IMG/VR virus record: IMGVR_UViG_3300019888_000008
Coordinates: 1 to 44,210 of that record
DNA length: 44,210 nucleotides
Strand: one strand, 5' to 3'
Source of the DNA: a virus
In this document: one piece after another, positions 31,367-38,480 of the stretch
How the letters are laid out: every line of letters begins with the position of its first letter
Position numbering within the stretch: the stretch's first letter is position 1
Translations under genes and position numbers: made by a program
The notes under the pieces: generated by a model
Databases searched by the model: none
The model's input: only the letters and a program-made list of their open reading frames with translations
What the model was told of the DNA's origin: nothing

Positions 31367-31641
31367 GGCTGGTCCGCATCTACCGCCACCGTGGCCGTCA
31401 CCGACTGGTCGCCCCAACCCGGGTGCGCCTGACCCGGCGTGCGTGCGGGTGGGTGGAGCTGCCCCGGCGTCGGATCGCACCGCCAGTGCTGGCGGCGGCG
31501 GTCGCGGTCGCCCTGACCGCCGTACTGGTCACCACCGGACCCGCGACCACATCCCAGGTCGAGGACACCCACCGGTCAGCGCAGGTGGCCCTGGTGGTGC
31601 CCCGGCCGCCGCACCCGGCCGGCTGCGAGGTCGGGCGGTGA
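31363..31641 (+). CDS. Single-pass membrane protein with basic N-terminus
   Basis: A 92-residue protein starting with GTG (GTGA overlap). The first 45 residues are strongly basic (LVRIYRHRGRHRLVAPTRV), followed by one membrane segment (IAPPVLAAAVAVALTAVLVT, about 47-66) and a polar tail. The charge pattern places the N-terminus inside the cell. Function unknown. Confidence 0.55.
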   Translation: MRLVRIYRHRGRHRLVAPTRVRLTRRACGWVELPRRRIAPPVLAAAVAVALTAVLVTTGPATTSQVEDTHRSAQVALVVPRPPHPAGCEVGR

Positions 31642-31901
31642 ACGCCCGTGAGCTGCCCAACGGAGCCTCCATGATAAAGGTGGACCAGAGTGGGGGGCAT
31701 GTGTACGTCACCGCCGCCAATGGGCATTTTCCGCCACGGGTCGAATACAGCTCGCCGCGACGCTGGACCGCGCTCGTGCCGTTGGACCGAATTCGACAGT
31801 TTGCGGACACCCGATTGGACGCGCCGGACCGTGCCGCACTGCTCGCCCTTCTGGACGTGTTGGCACCGTGGCGTCAGCCACGCGATAAGGGGGTGACGTG
31901 A
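31638..31901 (+). CDS. Hypothetical early protein, 87 aa
   Basis: GTG 31638 overlaps the previous stop, and the stop overlaps the next GTG. The protein has strands (HVYVTAANGHFPPRVEYSS) and a C-terminal helix (DAPDRAALLALLDVLAPWRQ). A later in-frame ATG is possible, but coupling favours the GTG. No family recognised. Confidence 0.6.
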   Translation: MNARELPNGASMIKVDQSGGHVYVTAANGHFPPRVEYSSPRRWTALVPLDRIRQFADTRLDAPDRAALLALLDVLAPWRQPRDKGVT

Positions 31902-32104
31902 ACGTGGTGTGTTTCGGTGGACCGCTCGATGGTGGTTACGTCGATGTGGCGATGCCACCGCCGCCAGTGTGGCGCCACCCGATCGAGGCGCCACCAATCG
32001 CGTTCCGCCAGATCGGTGCGCGATACCCACGATGGTGCTGGCTATACGAGTACAGCCCGGCCCGCAACGCGTATGTGGTGAGGGCTGGGCACCATGACTA
32101 CTGA
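31898..32104 (+). CDS. CFGGPLDG-family small protein
   Basis: A 68-residue protein beginning VVCFGGPLDGGYVDV and ending YEYSPARNAYVVRAGHHDY. The opening and the YEYS segment recur in the protein at 42326-42547 (CFGGPLNG, HYEYSTVSRSYIW), so the two are paralogues of a small actinophage family. GTG start coupled to the previous stop. Function unknown. Confidence 0.65.
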   Translation: MNVVCFGGPLDGGYVDVAMPPPPVWRHPIEAPPIAFRQIGARYPRWCWLYEYSPARNAYVVRAGHHDY

Positions 32105-32390
32105 GATCCTTCCGAAGTCGGATACTGATGGAGCGTGCACGGTGAGCAACGACAGTCGAAAGCGGGGCGTGGTGCACGAGCCGCGTTATCTCGCGCCCGA
32201 TGTGAAGCCGGATCCTGCTGCGTGGTATTACGCCGGATGGCTCGTCAAGGCTGACGGTTGGGAAAACACCCAGAATCGGCGTTCGATTCCGGTATTTCGT
32301 TGCGCGAGCATATCGTGCTGTGCTTTAGTAGAGGGACACCCGACGCTGCTGCTACAGCATGAGTCGACCCACCGAGAGGAATTATCATGA
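32094..32390 (+). CDS. Hypothetical protein, uncertain start
   Basis: A 98-residue protein if it starts at ATG 32094, overlapping the previous gene by 11 bases; an in-frame GTG at 32142 with GGAG upstream would give 82 residues and leave the dispersed repeat between genes. It contains AAWYYAGWLVKADGWENT, then RSIPVFRCASISCC and a polar end. Two adjacent cysteines stand out. Not recognised. The stop overlaps the next ATG. Confidence 0.55.
   Translation: MTTEILPKSDTDGACTVSNDSRKRGVVHEPRYLAPDVKPDPAAWYYAGWLVKADGWENTQNRRSIPVFRCASISCCALVEGHPTLLLQHESTHREELS
32099..32124 (-). repeat. Dispersed GACCTCGGA repeat, copy c
   Basis: This matches 24 of 26 bases of copy a (22555-22580), in the same orientation. 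It starts at the stop codon of the gene at 31898-32104 and lies at the 5-prime end of the following gene. Confidence 0.75.
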
Positions 32391-32863
32391 GCGTCAATCT
32401 GGGCATCGAGTTTGTGGATGCGCCGCCGGTCAAGCCCAGGAGCGTAAGCGGCTCTCCTGGCCGTCCGAGCATTTTCGGTCCGATTTTGGAGCAGCTTCGC
32501 GCCTATCCGGGCCGGTGGGCGCGGATCACGAAGACCTCACTGGACGTGGGTTCCAACGCGAAGACCAGTCGTGCGGCCTCGGTCGCCAGCAAGATCCGTA
32601 ACGGGCTCGGAAGCTCGTTCGCGGCGGGCGAGTTTGAAGCCACCGACCAGGACGGCCACGTTTACGTCAGCTACGTCGGGGAGGCTGGTATCGCTAAGGC
32701 TACTGAGGCCGCCGCCGCACGCGCGGAGGCTAAGGCCAAGCGGGACGCGGCCACGGCGGCGAAGGGGATTCCGGCCGTAGAGGATGCGGGTGATGAAGAC
32801 GAGTCCGAGGCAGCCCACTCAGCGGTGCTGAGCCCTCAACTCAGCGCGCCTAGCGGCTGGTGA
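32387..32863 (+). CDS. Conserved actinophage early protein
   Basis: A 158-residue protein. The core GPILEQLRAYPGRWARITKT, then SRAASVASKIRNGLG and VYVSYVGEA, resembles a common actinophage early protein found near replication genes. A long alanine- and lysine-rich helix (about 100-125) and an acidic tail follow. A nucleic-acid-binding role is plausible from charge and context. It ends before a strong terminator. Confidence 0.65.
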   Translation: MSVNLGIEFVDAPPVKPRSVSGSPGRPSIFGPILEQLRAYPGRWARITKTSLDVGSNAKTSRAASVASKIRNGLGSSFAAGEFEATDQDGHVYVSYVGEAGIAKATEAAAARAEAKAKRDAATAAKGIPAVEDAGDEDESEAAHSAVLSPQLSAPSGW

Positions 32864-32874
32864 GATAAGAGCAG

Positions 32875-32921
32875 CCAACGGCCCCGAGTTTGCTATCCCC
32901 CCGGCAATTCGGGGCCGTTGG
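32875..32921 (+). terminator. Rho-independent-like terminator
   Basis: A perfect 13-bp stem, CCAACGGCCCCGA (32875-32887) with its complement (32909-32921), and a 21-base loop rich in C. It follows the end of the early gene block directly. No long U-run, as usual for actinobacteria. Confidence 0.75.
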
Positions 32922-32967
32922 TGTCACCTGATCATTAACATCGAACCGAACCGTAGGGATTTACAGC

Positions 32968-33072
32968 GTGAACAAACCGGACAGTTTGCGAGACAGGCTC
33001 ACCATCTATCTGGCCCTCGTCATTTTCATAGTCGGTATCGCCGATCATGATCCGCGTCTACACCCGCAATAA
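32968..33072 (+). CDS. Possible 34-aa membrane peptide
   Basis: GTG 32968 with GTAGGGA upstream opens 34 codons: a charged start (NKPDSLRDR) and a hydrophobic stretch (LTIYLALVIFIVGI). It overlaps the next gene by 26 bases. It could be a small membrane protein or just the leader of the new operon. Confidence 0.4.
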   Translation: MNKPDSLRDRLTIYLALVIFIVGIADHDPRLHPQ

Positions 33073-33352
33073 GGCGACAGCTAAGGCGCTGCGGGACGCT
33101 TTCACCGCCGAACCGGTGGGCGGTTTCCACCACGAGTCACCCGAGTGGCAAGCTCGGCCCCGCCGAGCGGATTACGTGGTGTCCAAGGGCGGACTGTCCA
33201 GTCAGTTAGAGCGTTACGCCGCATATCTGTGGGCGACACCGATCGTGCTACCAGAGGCGATTACGTGGCTGGTGGAGCAGGCGAAAAGGCGTTACCAGGA
33301 GGGGAACGACACCGTGATTGTCGGACGGGATTACATGGAGCCACCGAAATGA
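33047..33352 (+). CDS. Hypothetical protein, 101 aa
   Basis: It starts MIRVYTRNKATAKALRDAFT, then has RADYVVSKGGLSSQLERYAA and EAITWLVEQAKRRYQEGNDT. Mixed strand and helix, with no known motif. It ends by overlapping the next ATG. First substantial gene after the terminator at 32875-32921. Confidence 0.65.
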   Translation: MIRVYTRNKATAKALRDAFTAEPVGGFHHESPEWQARPRRADYVVSKGGLSSQLERYAAYLWATPIVLPEAITWLVEQAKRRYQEGNDTVIVGRDYMEPPK

Positions 33353-33624
33353 CCAACGAGGAGAACCTAGAGCGGTATGCCGCCGCGCTGCACGCCATGC
33401 AGTCGGGCGTAGCGATGGCGATGGCATTGAGCGACACGGCAGAGACCGAACCGAAACACCTGCGTGTCGGTGTCAACTCGTCCCTGCTCAACGATGCCGC
33501 GATCGCCAGACTCCTGATCGACCGTGGCATTTTCACCGAGGAGGAGTACGTAGGGGCATTGGCGGATCAAATGGAATTCGAGCAGCAGCGGTATGAGCGG
33601 CGGCTGGGGGTGAAACTCGCGTGA
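33349..33624 (+). CDS. Hypothetical protein, 91 aa
   Basis: ATG 33349 overlaps the previous stop (ATGA) and was chosen over a longer antiphase extension. The protein is helical, with LERYAAALHAMQSGVAMAMA and SLLNDAAIARLLIDRGIFTE, ending EEYVGALADQMEFEQQRYER. Similar helical proteins occur in actinophage early regions; function unknown. Confidence 0.65.
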   Translation: MTNEENLERYAAALHAMQSGVAMAMALSDTAETEPKHLRVGVNSSLLNDAAIARLLIDRGIFTEEEYVGALADQMEFEQQRYERRLGVKLA

Positions 33625-33926
33625 AAGACAAGATGCACAGCTCCTACTGTACGGCCCTTTCCGCGCGTGTAGCGAAAGTACTGCATGGGGATTCCGACCT
33701 ACTTAAGGCGATTATTGCTGCGGGGGTGATTCTGTGGAGGGCGAAATCTGGCCTGTGTCCGGGTGACGAGCACGCATGGCGGGCCGAGTTCCGAGTGTGC
33801 CGCAAGCGCCACCGTGATTTTGCTGACCACGAAGCGTGGGACCCCGAAGCTCGGCCGCCACCTAAAGATTGCGAGAGGGCATATCTGTACATTCAGCCGG
33901 TCGACTGCGCGGAGCCACTGACATGA
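33621..33926 (+). CDS. Hypothetical protein with Cys/His residues
   Basis: A 101-residue protein, GTG start overlapping the previous stop. The first half is helical (DLLKAIIAAGVILWRAKSG), then CPGDEHAWRAEFRVCRKRH and KDCERAYLYIQPVDCAE supply cysteines and histidines that could bind a metal. Not recognised. Confidence 0.6.
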   Translation: MKDKMHSSYCTALSARVAKVLHGDSDLLKAIIAAGVILWRAKSGLCPGDEHAWRAEFRVCRKRHRDFADHEAWDPEARPPPKDCERAYLYIQPVDCAEPLT

Positions 33927-34174
33927 GTGAAACCGTGTGTGAGCTGACCGAGCTGCCCGTATCGATGTGCAGCCACTGTCGACCGAAACTACCGCCGGTG
34001 CCTGAACGCACGGCAATAGTTGGCCAACTGATCGCGGCGAGATACGCCGGACACTGCGGCGAATGCTCAGAGCTGATCGTGGAGGGCGACCTTATCGGCT
34101 GCACCGAAGACGGCTACTGGATATGCGAGCACTGTGCCGAACCGGAGATCGATTTAAGGGATTTGATTCCGTGA
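33923..34174 (+). CDS. Zinc-ribbon-like small protein
   Basis: An 83-residue protein with CSHCRPK near residue 14 and a C-terminal ribbon: ARYAGHCGECSELIVEGD, then DGYWICEHC. The two CxxC pairs about 25 residues apart suggest a single zinc site. ATG 33923 overlaps the previous stop. Such ribbons are frequent in actinophage early regions. Confidence 0.7.
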   Translation: MSETVCELTELPVSMCSHCRPKLPPVPERTAIVGQLIAARYAGHCGECSELIVEGDLIGCTEDGYWICEHCAEPEIDLRDLIP

Positions 34175-34437
34175 GCGAATCCGACACCCGACTCATCGAT
34201 GCCGCACTCAGAACGGTTCGTACCGAGTTGATCGCGGCGACCGCCGCATTCGAGCCGTTCACGTCACCGCGCGAAGGCTGGACCATGATTATGGAGGAAT
34301 TAGACGAGATGTGGGTTGAAGTAAAGGGCAACCATCTCACCCATGCCCGTCGCCAGGCGGTGCGGGTCGCGGCCATGGCCACCAGGTTTCTCGTGGACAT
34401 GGCCCCGATCCTCACTGCTGAGGGCGACCTGCGATGA
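34171..34437 (+). CDS. MazG-like helical protein
   Basis: An 88-residue protein with EGWTMIMEELDEMWVEVKGN and ARRQAVRVAAMATRFLVDMA. The ExxxE(L)DE helix followed by an alanine-rich helix matches the layout of MazG-like nucleotide pyrophosphohydrolases seen in phages, which act as nucleotide-pool or ppGpp modifiers. It is shorter than a full MazG. GTG 34171 overlaps the previous stop (GTGA). Confidence 0.5.
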   Translation: MSESDTRLIDAALRTVRTELIAATAAFEPFTSPREGWTMIMEELDEMWVEVKGNHLTHARRQAVRVAAMATRFLVDMAPILTAEGDLR

Positions 34438-35660
34438 CTGAATCCGACACCGTGAGGCGCCTACACGTACCGCTATTAGAGCAAGACCAGGATGGGAGTT
34501 GGTTCTCGTTCTGTCATGCCTGCTCCCATGAGGTGGGCCATCACGTCCCGCGCTGCATTCAGCTCGCCGACGACCAGCCGTGGCCGCCGTACAACCTCAC
34601 CGAAGACATCAGGCCGCCGCTCATCACCCCGGATTACGTGGCCGACCTGAACGCGCTGCACAACCCGGACTCAACACCGGATGATTTGCGCGACGACATC
34701 ACCCGCATCATCGAACGGCACATCCTCAAGCGGCCGAGATCATTGCAAAAGGCGATCGGACCGTCCGAGATCGGCCACGAATGCGGGCGGTACATCGCCT
34801 ACAAGTTGGCACAAGTCGACACGGTGAATTCGAAGGCCCAACAGGCGGCCTGGCGACCCCAGATCGGGGTATGGGCCCACAATGGGCTTGCGGACGTTTT
34901 CGAGGAGGCCAACCGGGGGTTTTTGGAGGCTGAGCGGTTTCTGGTTGAGCGACTGGTCAAGGTGGCCAGCCTGCCCGCGTTGGACGATTTCGATGAGGAT
35001 GTCAGCGGTACCGGGGACCTTTACGACGCGGTCACTGCCAGCGTCGTGGACTGGAAAATCGTCGGACCGACCACGCTCAAAAACGTCCGGGCGCGTGTAC
35101 GGGTATGCCATGAGATCGAATGCGCGGAACTCATGGAGTGCCCTCATAAGGGTTTACCGCGTGGCGCGTCGCTGCAATACCGCAAACAAGGCCAGACCTA
35201 CGGTAAGGGTTACGCCGCGTTGGGCCTCAACGTCAAGTGGATCGTCATCGCATTCCTACCGGCAGCCGGTGAGCTATTCGGCGACAAACCCGACGCATAT
35301 TTTCATGTGGAACGGTTCAGCCCGGCACTGGCCGATGAGGGTATCGACCGGATGATCGGTACAAAGAGTCTGCTGAACGCTCTCCCGCTGGATACGGTGT
35401 TGGGGATGATGCCCACGGCGGACGTTTACTGCAACACCTGCCCGTACTTCAACCGTGAGGCGGAAGTAGTCGAACCTCGCGAGCCTCGGTCACTGGCCGA
35501 GGGGTGTCCGGGCCACGCGGGACGCAAGCAGCGAACCGACCCGCTGCTTAGCTTGATCCCACCGCCCGAAATCGACGACGGATCGGTGTGGACGGCACCC
35601 ACGGCACGTTATGACGTCACTCAGCTCAACAAGATTCCGATTGAGGATTTGGTGAACTAG
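34434..35660 (+). CDS. Cas4/RecB-like PD-(D/E)XK exonuclease
   Basis: A 408-residue nuclease. An N-terminal zinc knuckle (FCHACSHEVGHHVPRC, residues 26-41) precedes the nuclease core: GPSEIGHECGRYIAYKL (109-125), a histidine in VWAHN (149), SGTGDLYDAV (Asp195) and VVDWKIV (Asp206, Lys208). The latter two are the GxxD and DxK of RecB-type nucleases. YCNTCPYFN near 325 may join the first cysteine in an iron-sulphur cluster, as in Cas4. It probably processes DNA ends in recombination with the SSB-like protein that follows. No CRISPR genes are near. Confidence 0.78.
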   Translation: MTESDTVRRLHVPLLEQDQDGSWFSFCHACSHEVGHHVPRCIQLADDQPWPPYNLTEDIRPPLITPDYVADLNALHNPDSTPDDLRDDITRIIERHILKRPRSLQKAIGPSEIGHECGRYIAYKLAQVDTVNSKAQQAAWRPQIGVWAHNGLADVFEEANRGFLEAERFLVERLVKVASLPALDDFDEDVSGTGDLYDAVTASVVDWKIVGPTTLKNVRARVRVCHEIECAELMECPHKGLPRGASLQYRKQGQTYGKGYAALGLNVKWIVIAFLPAAGELFGDKPDAYFHVERFSPALADEGIDRMIGTKSLLNALPLDTVLGMMPTADVYCNTCPYFNREAEVVEPREPRSLAEGCPGHAGRKQRTDPLLSLIPPPEIDDGSVWTAPTARYDVTQLNKIPIEDLVN

Positions 35661-35715
35661 AAACGTCACTCGATCATGCACAGCCAGCAGTCGAGGATTT
35701 AGGGAGATAGAACGA

Positions 35716-36504
35716 ATGAGCACGGCAATCGATCCGGCCCAGGCATTCCTGATGGGCGGAGGCGGTGGACCCCCATCCATTTTTAATAAGGCGGACGGGA
35801 TCGGCACGATCCGCCGGATCACCATCGAATCCTGGGAATACCGCGCGCAGAGAGATGACGACGGCAAGGGCAACTACAAGATTAAGACGTGGGATAGCAC
35901 CGGTGAGCCGATGATGGAGCTCGTTGTTACCGGTCAGACCGATCTGCGCGACCCGAGTAACGAGGACGATGACGGTAAGCGGCGGGTTTTTATCAAGGGG
36001 GACATGAAAAAGGCCGTGGGTGCGGCGGTTGCGGCTGCGGAGTGCGATTTCATCGGGCGCGGCGGAGTACTCACCGTGGCCCGCATCGACAAGCTCCCCG
36101 ACGAAGGGAAGAAGTCGGGCGCCTGGATCCACCAGGCGCGCTACGTCCCGCCCGCCGCCAGCTTCCTCACCGCGAGCGCCCCGGTGACCGGCACCCCCGC
36201 CACGCCCGGCGCCGAGCTGGACCTGTCCGGCCCTGTCACCGCCGCTGCTCCGGTCGCGCCAGCGGTCAACACAGCGCCAGCCCAGGTCACGCCCAGCGTC
36301 GCGGAGGCACTGGACGCGGCCATCCCCGCCGCGCAGGCCAACCTGGTCGCGGCGGGGATGGTGGCCCCGGCGGCGGCTCCGGTGACGACCATCCTGCCCG
36401 CTACCCCGTACGGACCCGTGGACCCGGCCGTCATGGCAGCGCTCGCCGCGCTACCCGAGGCGCAACGACTGGCCGCGCTCAAGGCTATGGGGGTGAGCGT
36501 GTGA
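35716..36504 (+). CDS. Single-stranded DNA-binding-like protein
   Basis: A 262-residue protein. The N-terminal 150 residues have an OB-fold-like layout: GIGTIRRITIESWEYRAQRD, KTWDSTGEPMMELVVTGQTD, RRVFIKGDMKKAVGAAVAA and GGVLTVARIDK. The rest is a flexible Ala/Pro/Val-rich tail. This matches actinophage proteins annotated as ssDNA binding. GGGAGA lies 9 bases before ATG 35716. It lies between a nuclease and the replication genes. Confidence 0.68.
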   Translation: MSTAIDPAQAFLMGGGGGPPSIFNKADGIGTIRRITIESWEYRAQRDDDGKGNYKIKTWDSTGEPMMELVVTGQTDLRDPSNEDDDGKRRVFIKGDMKKAVGAAVAAAECDFIGRGGVLTVARIDKLPDEGKKSGAWIHQARYVPPAASFLTASAPVTGTPATPGAELDLSGPVTAAAPVAPAVNTAPAQVTPSVAEALDAAIPAAQANLVAAGMVAPAAAPVTTILPATPYGPVDPAVMAALAALPEAQRLAALKAMGVSV

Positions 36505-36944
36505 GCGAAAAGCTGGCGTCGCCTCTGCCAGGAAACCGGCTAATGCATGTGGCATTCGCGCAGGCATACAGCGACGAGGGAAAACGTGCCTACGTCGACC
36601 ATATCGATGATGCGAATGCCGTGTCATCAGAGATGTCGCAGTGGACATTCAGAGATCCGGTGACGAGGGAGGTGCGCAGCGCTGTTCACCGTCCGGTCCT
36701 CGATCTCGATCTACCGGTAGCTGTGCATCCATCGTCAACGCCGGGTCACCATCACCTTTACATCGACTGTCCGATGCCATGGGAGCGATACCAGGCGCTG
36801 CTCAGCGTGTTGGCGGAGGTCGGCCTCCTAGAGCAAAGCTTCGTAAACGCCAGCATTAAGCGGGGGTATACGACCGTCCGACTGCCGTGGGTGAAAAAGG
36901 AGCTGCCAGAGCTGCAATCCGTCGAAGATATATCGGCATTCTAA
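36501..36944 (+). CDS. Conserved early protein, 147 aa
   Basis: A GTG start overlaps the previous stop. A central segment HPSSTPGHHHLYIDCPMPWE, then YQALLSVLAEVGLLEQSF and IKRGYTTVRLPWVKKE. The His-rich strand and the following helix recur in actinophage early proteins next to SSB-like genes. Function unknown. Confidence 0.65.
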   Translation: MSEKLASPLPGNRLMHVAFAQAYSDEGKRAYVDHIDDANAVSSEMSQWTFRDPVTREVRSAVHRPVLDLDLPVAVHPSSTPGHHHLYIDCPMPWERYQALLSVLAEVGLLEQSFVNASIKRGYTTVRLPWVKKELPELQSVEDISAF

Positions 36945-37162
36945 TGAGCGAGTCGACACTCGACGACCACGAGTTGAAATACCGGCCACGCACGAGCGGT
37001 CTCGCACACCTAGACATACCGGATAACCTACGTGCCCGCTGGGTTTGCAGCTGCGGTCAGTGGGAGATTCTCCGCGAGCTCTCCGGCTGTCCATTCCGCG
37101 AAACGGCGGTCAAGCGACACCGTGAACACGTCAACGGGGTGCACGACAATGCCAACTACTGA
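36944..37162 (+). CDS. Small Cys/His protein
   Basis: A 72-residue protein whose ATG (36944) overlaps the previous stop (TAATG). WVCSCGQWEIL, then CPFRETAVKRHREHVNGVH gives a C-x-C ... C ... HxxxH arrangement, a possible C2H2-like zinc site. It overlaps the next gene by 14 bases. Not recognised further. Confidence 0.65.
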   Translation: MSESTLDDHELKYRPRTSGLAHLDIPDNLRARWVCSCGQWEILRELSGCPFRETAVKRHREHVNGVHDNANY

Positions 37163-37463
37163 CAACCCCGACGATCCGCGTCTCACTCACGGCGCGGATG
37201 AGGCACCGGCCCCGCAGGCTGATGTGTACCTAGTTTTGAGTGAGGCGGAACGGGATGAGTATGGATTTGTTCGTCCGTTCTGGGGGGTTTACCGTCACAT
37301 TACGTGCGGCACCACTACGCGCATGTCACCAGACATCGCGGCCACCTATGCGAGTCGCCCGCATTTCTACGGGGCGACGTACTGCGCGACTTGCGGTATG
37401 CACCGACCAGTGGGCGAGGATGGTGAATTCGTGTGGCCGGATGGCGTAAAGGTAGGCACGTAA
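37149..37463 (+). CDS. Zinc-binding early protein
   Basis: A 104-residue protein containing WGVYRHITCGTTTRMSPDIA, then RPHFYGATYCATCGMHRPVG and GEFVWPDGVKVG. The YCATCGMH motif with an earlier HITC suggests one zinc site; this HxTC/CxxC form recurs in actinophage genomes. ATG 37149 lies inside the end of the previous gene. A dispersed repeat begins 3 bases after the stop. Confidence 0.68.
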   Translation: MPTTDNPDDPRLTHGADEAPAPQADVYLVLSEAERDEYGFVRPFWGVYRHITCGTTTRMSPDIAATYASRPHFYGATYCATCGMHRPVGEDGEFVWPDGVKVGT

Positions 37464-37465
37464 TT

Positions 37466-37491
37466 TATCCGACCTCGGAAGGATCTCGGTA
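37466..37491 (+). repeat. Dispersed GACCTCGGA repeat, copy b
   Basis: Reads TATCCGACCTCGGAAGGATC and then TCGGTA; it is the exact reverse complement of 22555-22580, about 15 kb away. It lies between the stop at 37463 and the terminator at 37498. Confidence 0.85.
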
Positions 37492-37497
37492 GGGCGT

Positions 37498-37535
37498 GAA
37501 TCCCCGTAAACGGCCCATTCCGCTTACGGGGATTC
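37498..37535 (+). terminator. Rho-independent-like terminator
   Basis: A perfect 12-bp stem, GAATCCCCGTAA (37498-37509) with its complement (37524-37535), and a 14-base loop. It ends the early block before the replication operon that starts at 37576. Confidence 0.75.
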
Positions 37536-37575
37536 GCCATCTCCTCACAACGGCACGATTGAACGGTAGGAACCG

Positions 37576-37809
37576 ATGGAGCATGACCCGATCAATTCAC
37601 CGTCCCATTATACCAGCCATCCCAGCGGCGTCGAATGCATCACCATTACGGAGTGGATGGGGTTTAATTTAGGCAATGCTATCAAGTATATCTGGCGTGC
37701 TGATCACAAGGATGGCGCCATCGAGGATTTGCGTAAGGCAGCGCGATACATTGAACTTGAGATACTACGACGCCAACGCGCGTTCACCGACGACGATTCG
37801 CCTATGTGA
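37576..37809 (+). CDS. DUF3310 protein
   Basis: A 77-residue protein matching DUF3310: NSPSHYTSHPSGVECITITE, then GFNLGNAIKYIWRADHK and DLRKAARYIELEI. The family is widespread in phages, often beside nucleotide-metabolism or replication genes; it has been called a nucleotide-kinase-like protein, but its reaction is not established. It starts the replication operon. The end overlaps the methyltransferase. Confidence 0.85.
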   Translation: MEHDPINSPSHYTSHPSGVECITITEWMGFNLGNAIKYIWRADHKDGAIEDLRKAARYIELEILRRQRAFTDDDSPM

Positions 37810-38480
37810 TGAGTCGGCCGAGGTTACTGGATTGCTACTCGGGCGCAGGTGGTGCCGCGATGGGCTACCACCGTGCGGGATTCGACGTGTACGGGGTCGA
37901 CATCGCACCACAGCCCAATTACCCGTTCCCGTTCCGCCAGGGCGACGCGATAGAGACATTACGCGACCACTGGCACGAATTCGATGCATACCATTTCAGT
38001 CCACCCTGCCAATCTCATAGCTCCCTTACGAGCGGTACGAATCGGTATCTCAATAATGAGTACCCGGACCTGATCGCATTGACACGGCTCGCGGCGAGGA
38101 TCACCCGAGGTCGCCCCTGGGTGATCGAGAACGTGCAAGGTGCGCCGATACGCAGCGACATAACGCTGTGCGGTGAGATGTTCGGGTTAGAGGTGATCCG
38201 TCACCGACTGTTCGAGTGCCATGGCTTCACCCCGATACGGCCGGTACATAAACCGCATCGTGGTCGCGTTGCCGGTATGCGCCACGGGGAGTGGTTCACC
38301 GGACCGTACTTTCAGGTTTACGGCGACGGCGGCGGTAAGGGCAGCGTCGCCGAATGGCAGCGGGCCATGGGGATCACCTGGACCGGTGTACGTAAAGAGA
38401 TAGCCGAGGCGATACCGCCCGCGTACACCGAATACATCGGTGGCCTGGTCATGACGGCGATCATGGAGCGTGCGGCATGA
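37809..38480 (+). CDS. DNA cytosine-5 methyltransferase
   Basis: A 223-residue C5-type methyltransferase. Motif I is LLDCYSGAGGAAMGYHRAGF (SAM binding), motif II GVDI, motif IV SPPCQSHSS with the catalytic cysteine at 67, motif VI IENVQGAP (107-109 ENV), and motif VIII RHRLFE (131-136). It is shorter than full restriction methylases, as usual for phage orphan enzymes, so it has a small target-recognition part. The likely role is to shield phage DNA from host restriction. ATG 37809 or the GTG just before it are both possible starts. No restriction enzyme is adjacent. Confidence 0.88.
   Translation: MSRPRLLDCYSGAGGAAMGYHRAGFDVYGVDIAPQPNYPFPFRQGDAIETLRDHWHEFDAYHFSPPCQSHSSLTSGTNRYLNNEYPDLIALTRLAARITRGRPWVIENVQGAPIRSDITLCGEMFGLEVIRHRLFECHGFTPIRPVHKPHRGRVAGMRHGEWFTGPYFQVYGDGGGKGSVAEWQRAMGITWTGVRKEIAEAIPPAYTEYIGGLVMTAIMERAA

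Noticed and set aside
34434-35660. Cas4-like nuclease as a sign of a CRISPR-Cas system
   Set aside because: No cas1, cas2 or repeat-spacer array was seen. Cas4-like exonucleases are common alone in actinophages.
36042-36944. Rightward 300-codon frame reaching back into the SSB-like gene
   Set aside because: Only its part from GTG 36501 looks like protein. The rest is the +1 shadow of an Ala/Pro-rich tail.
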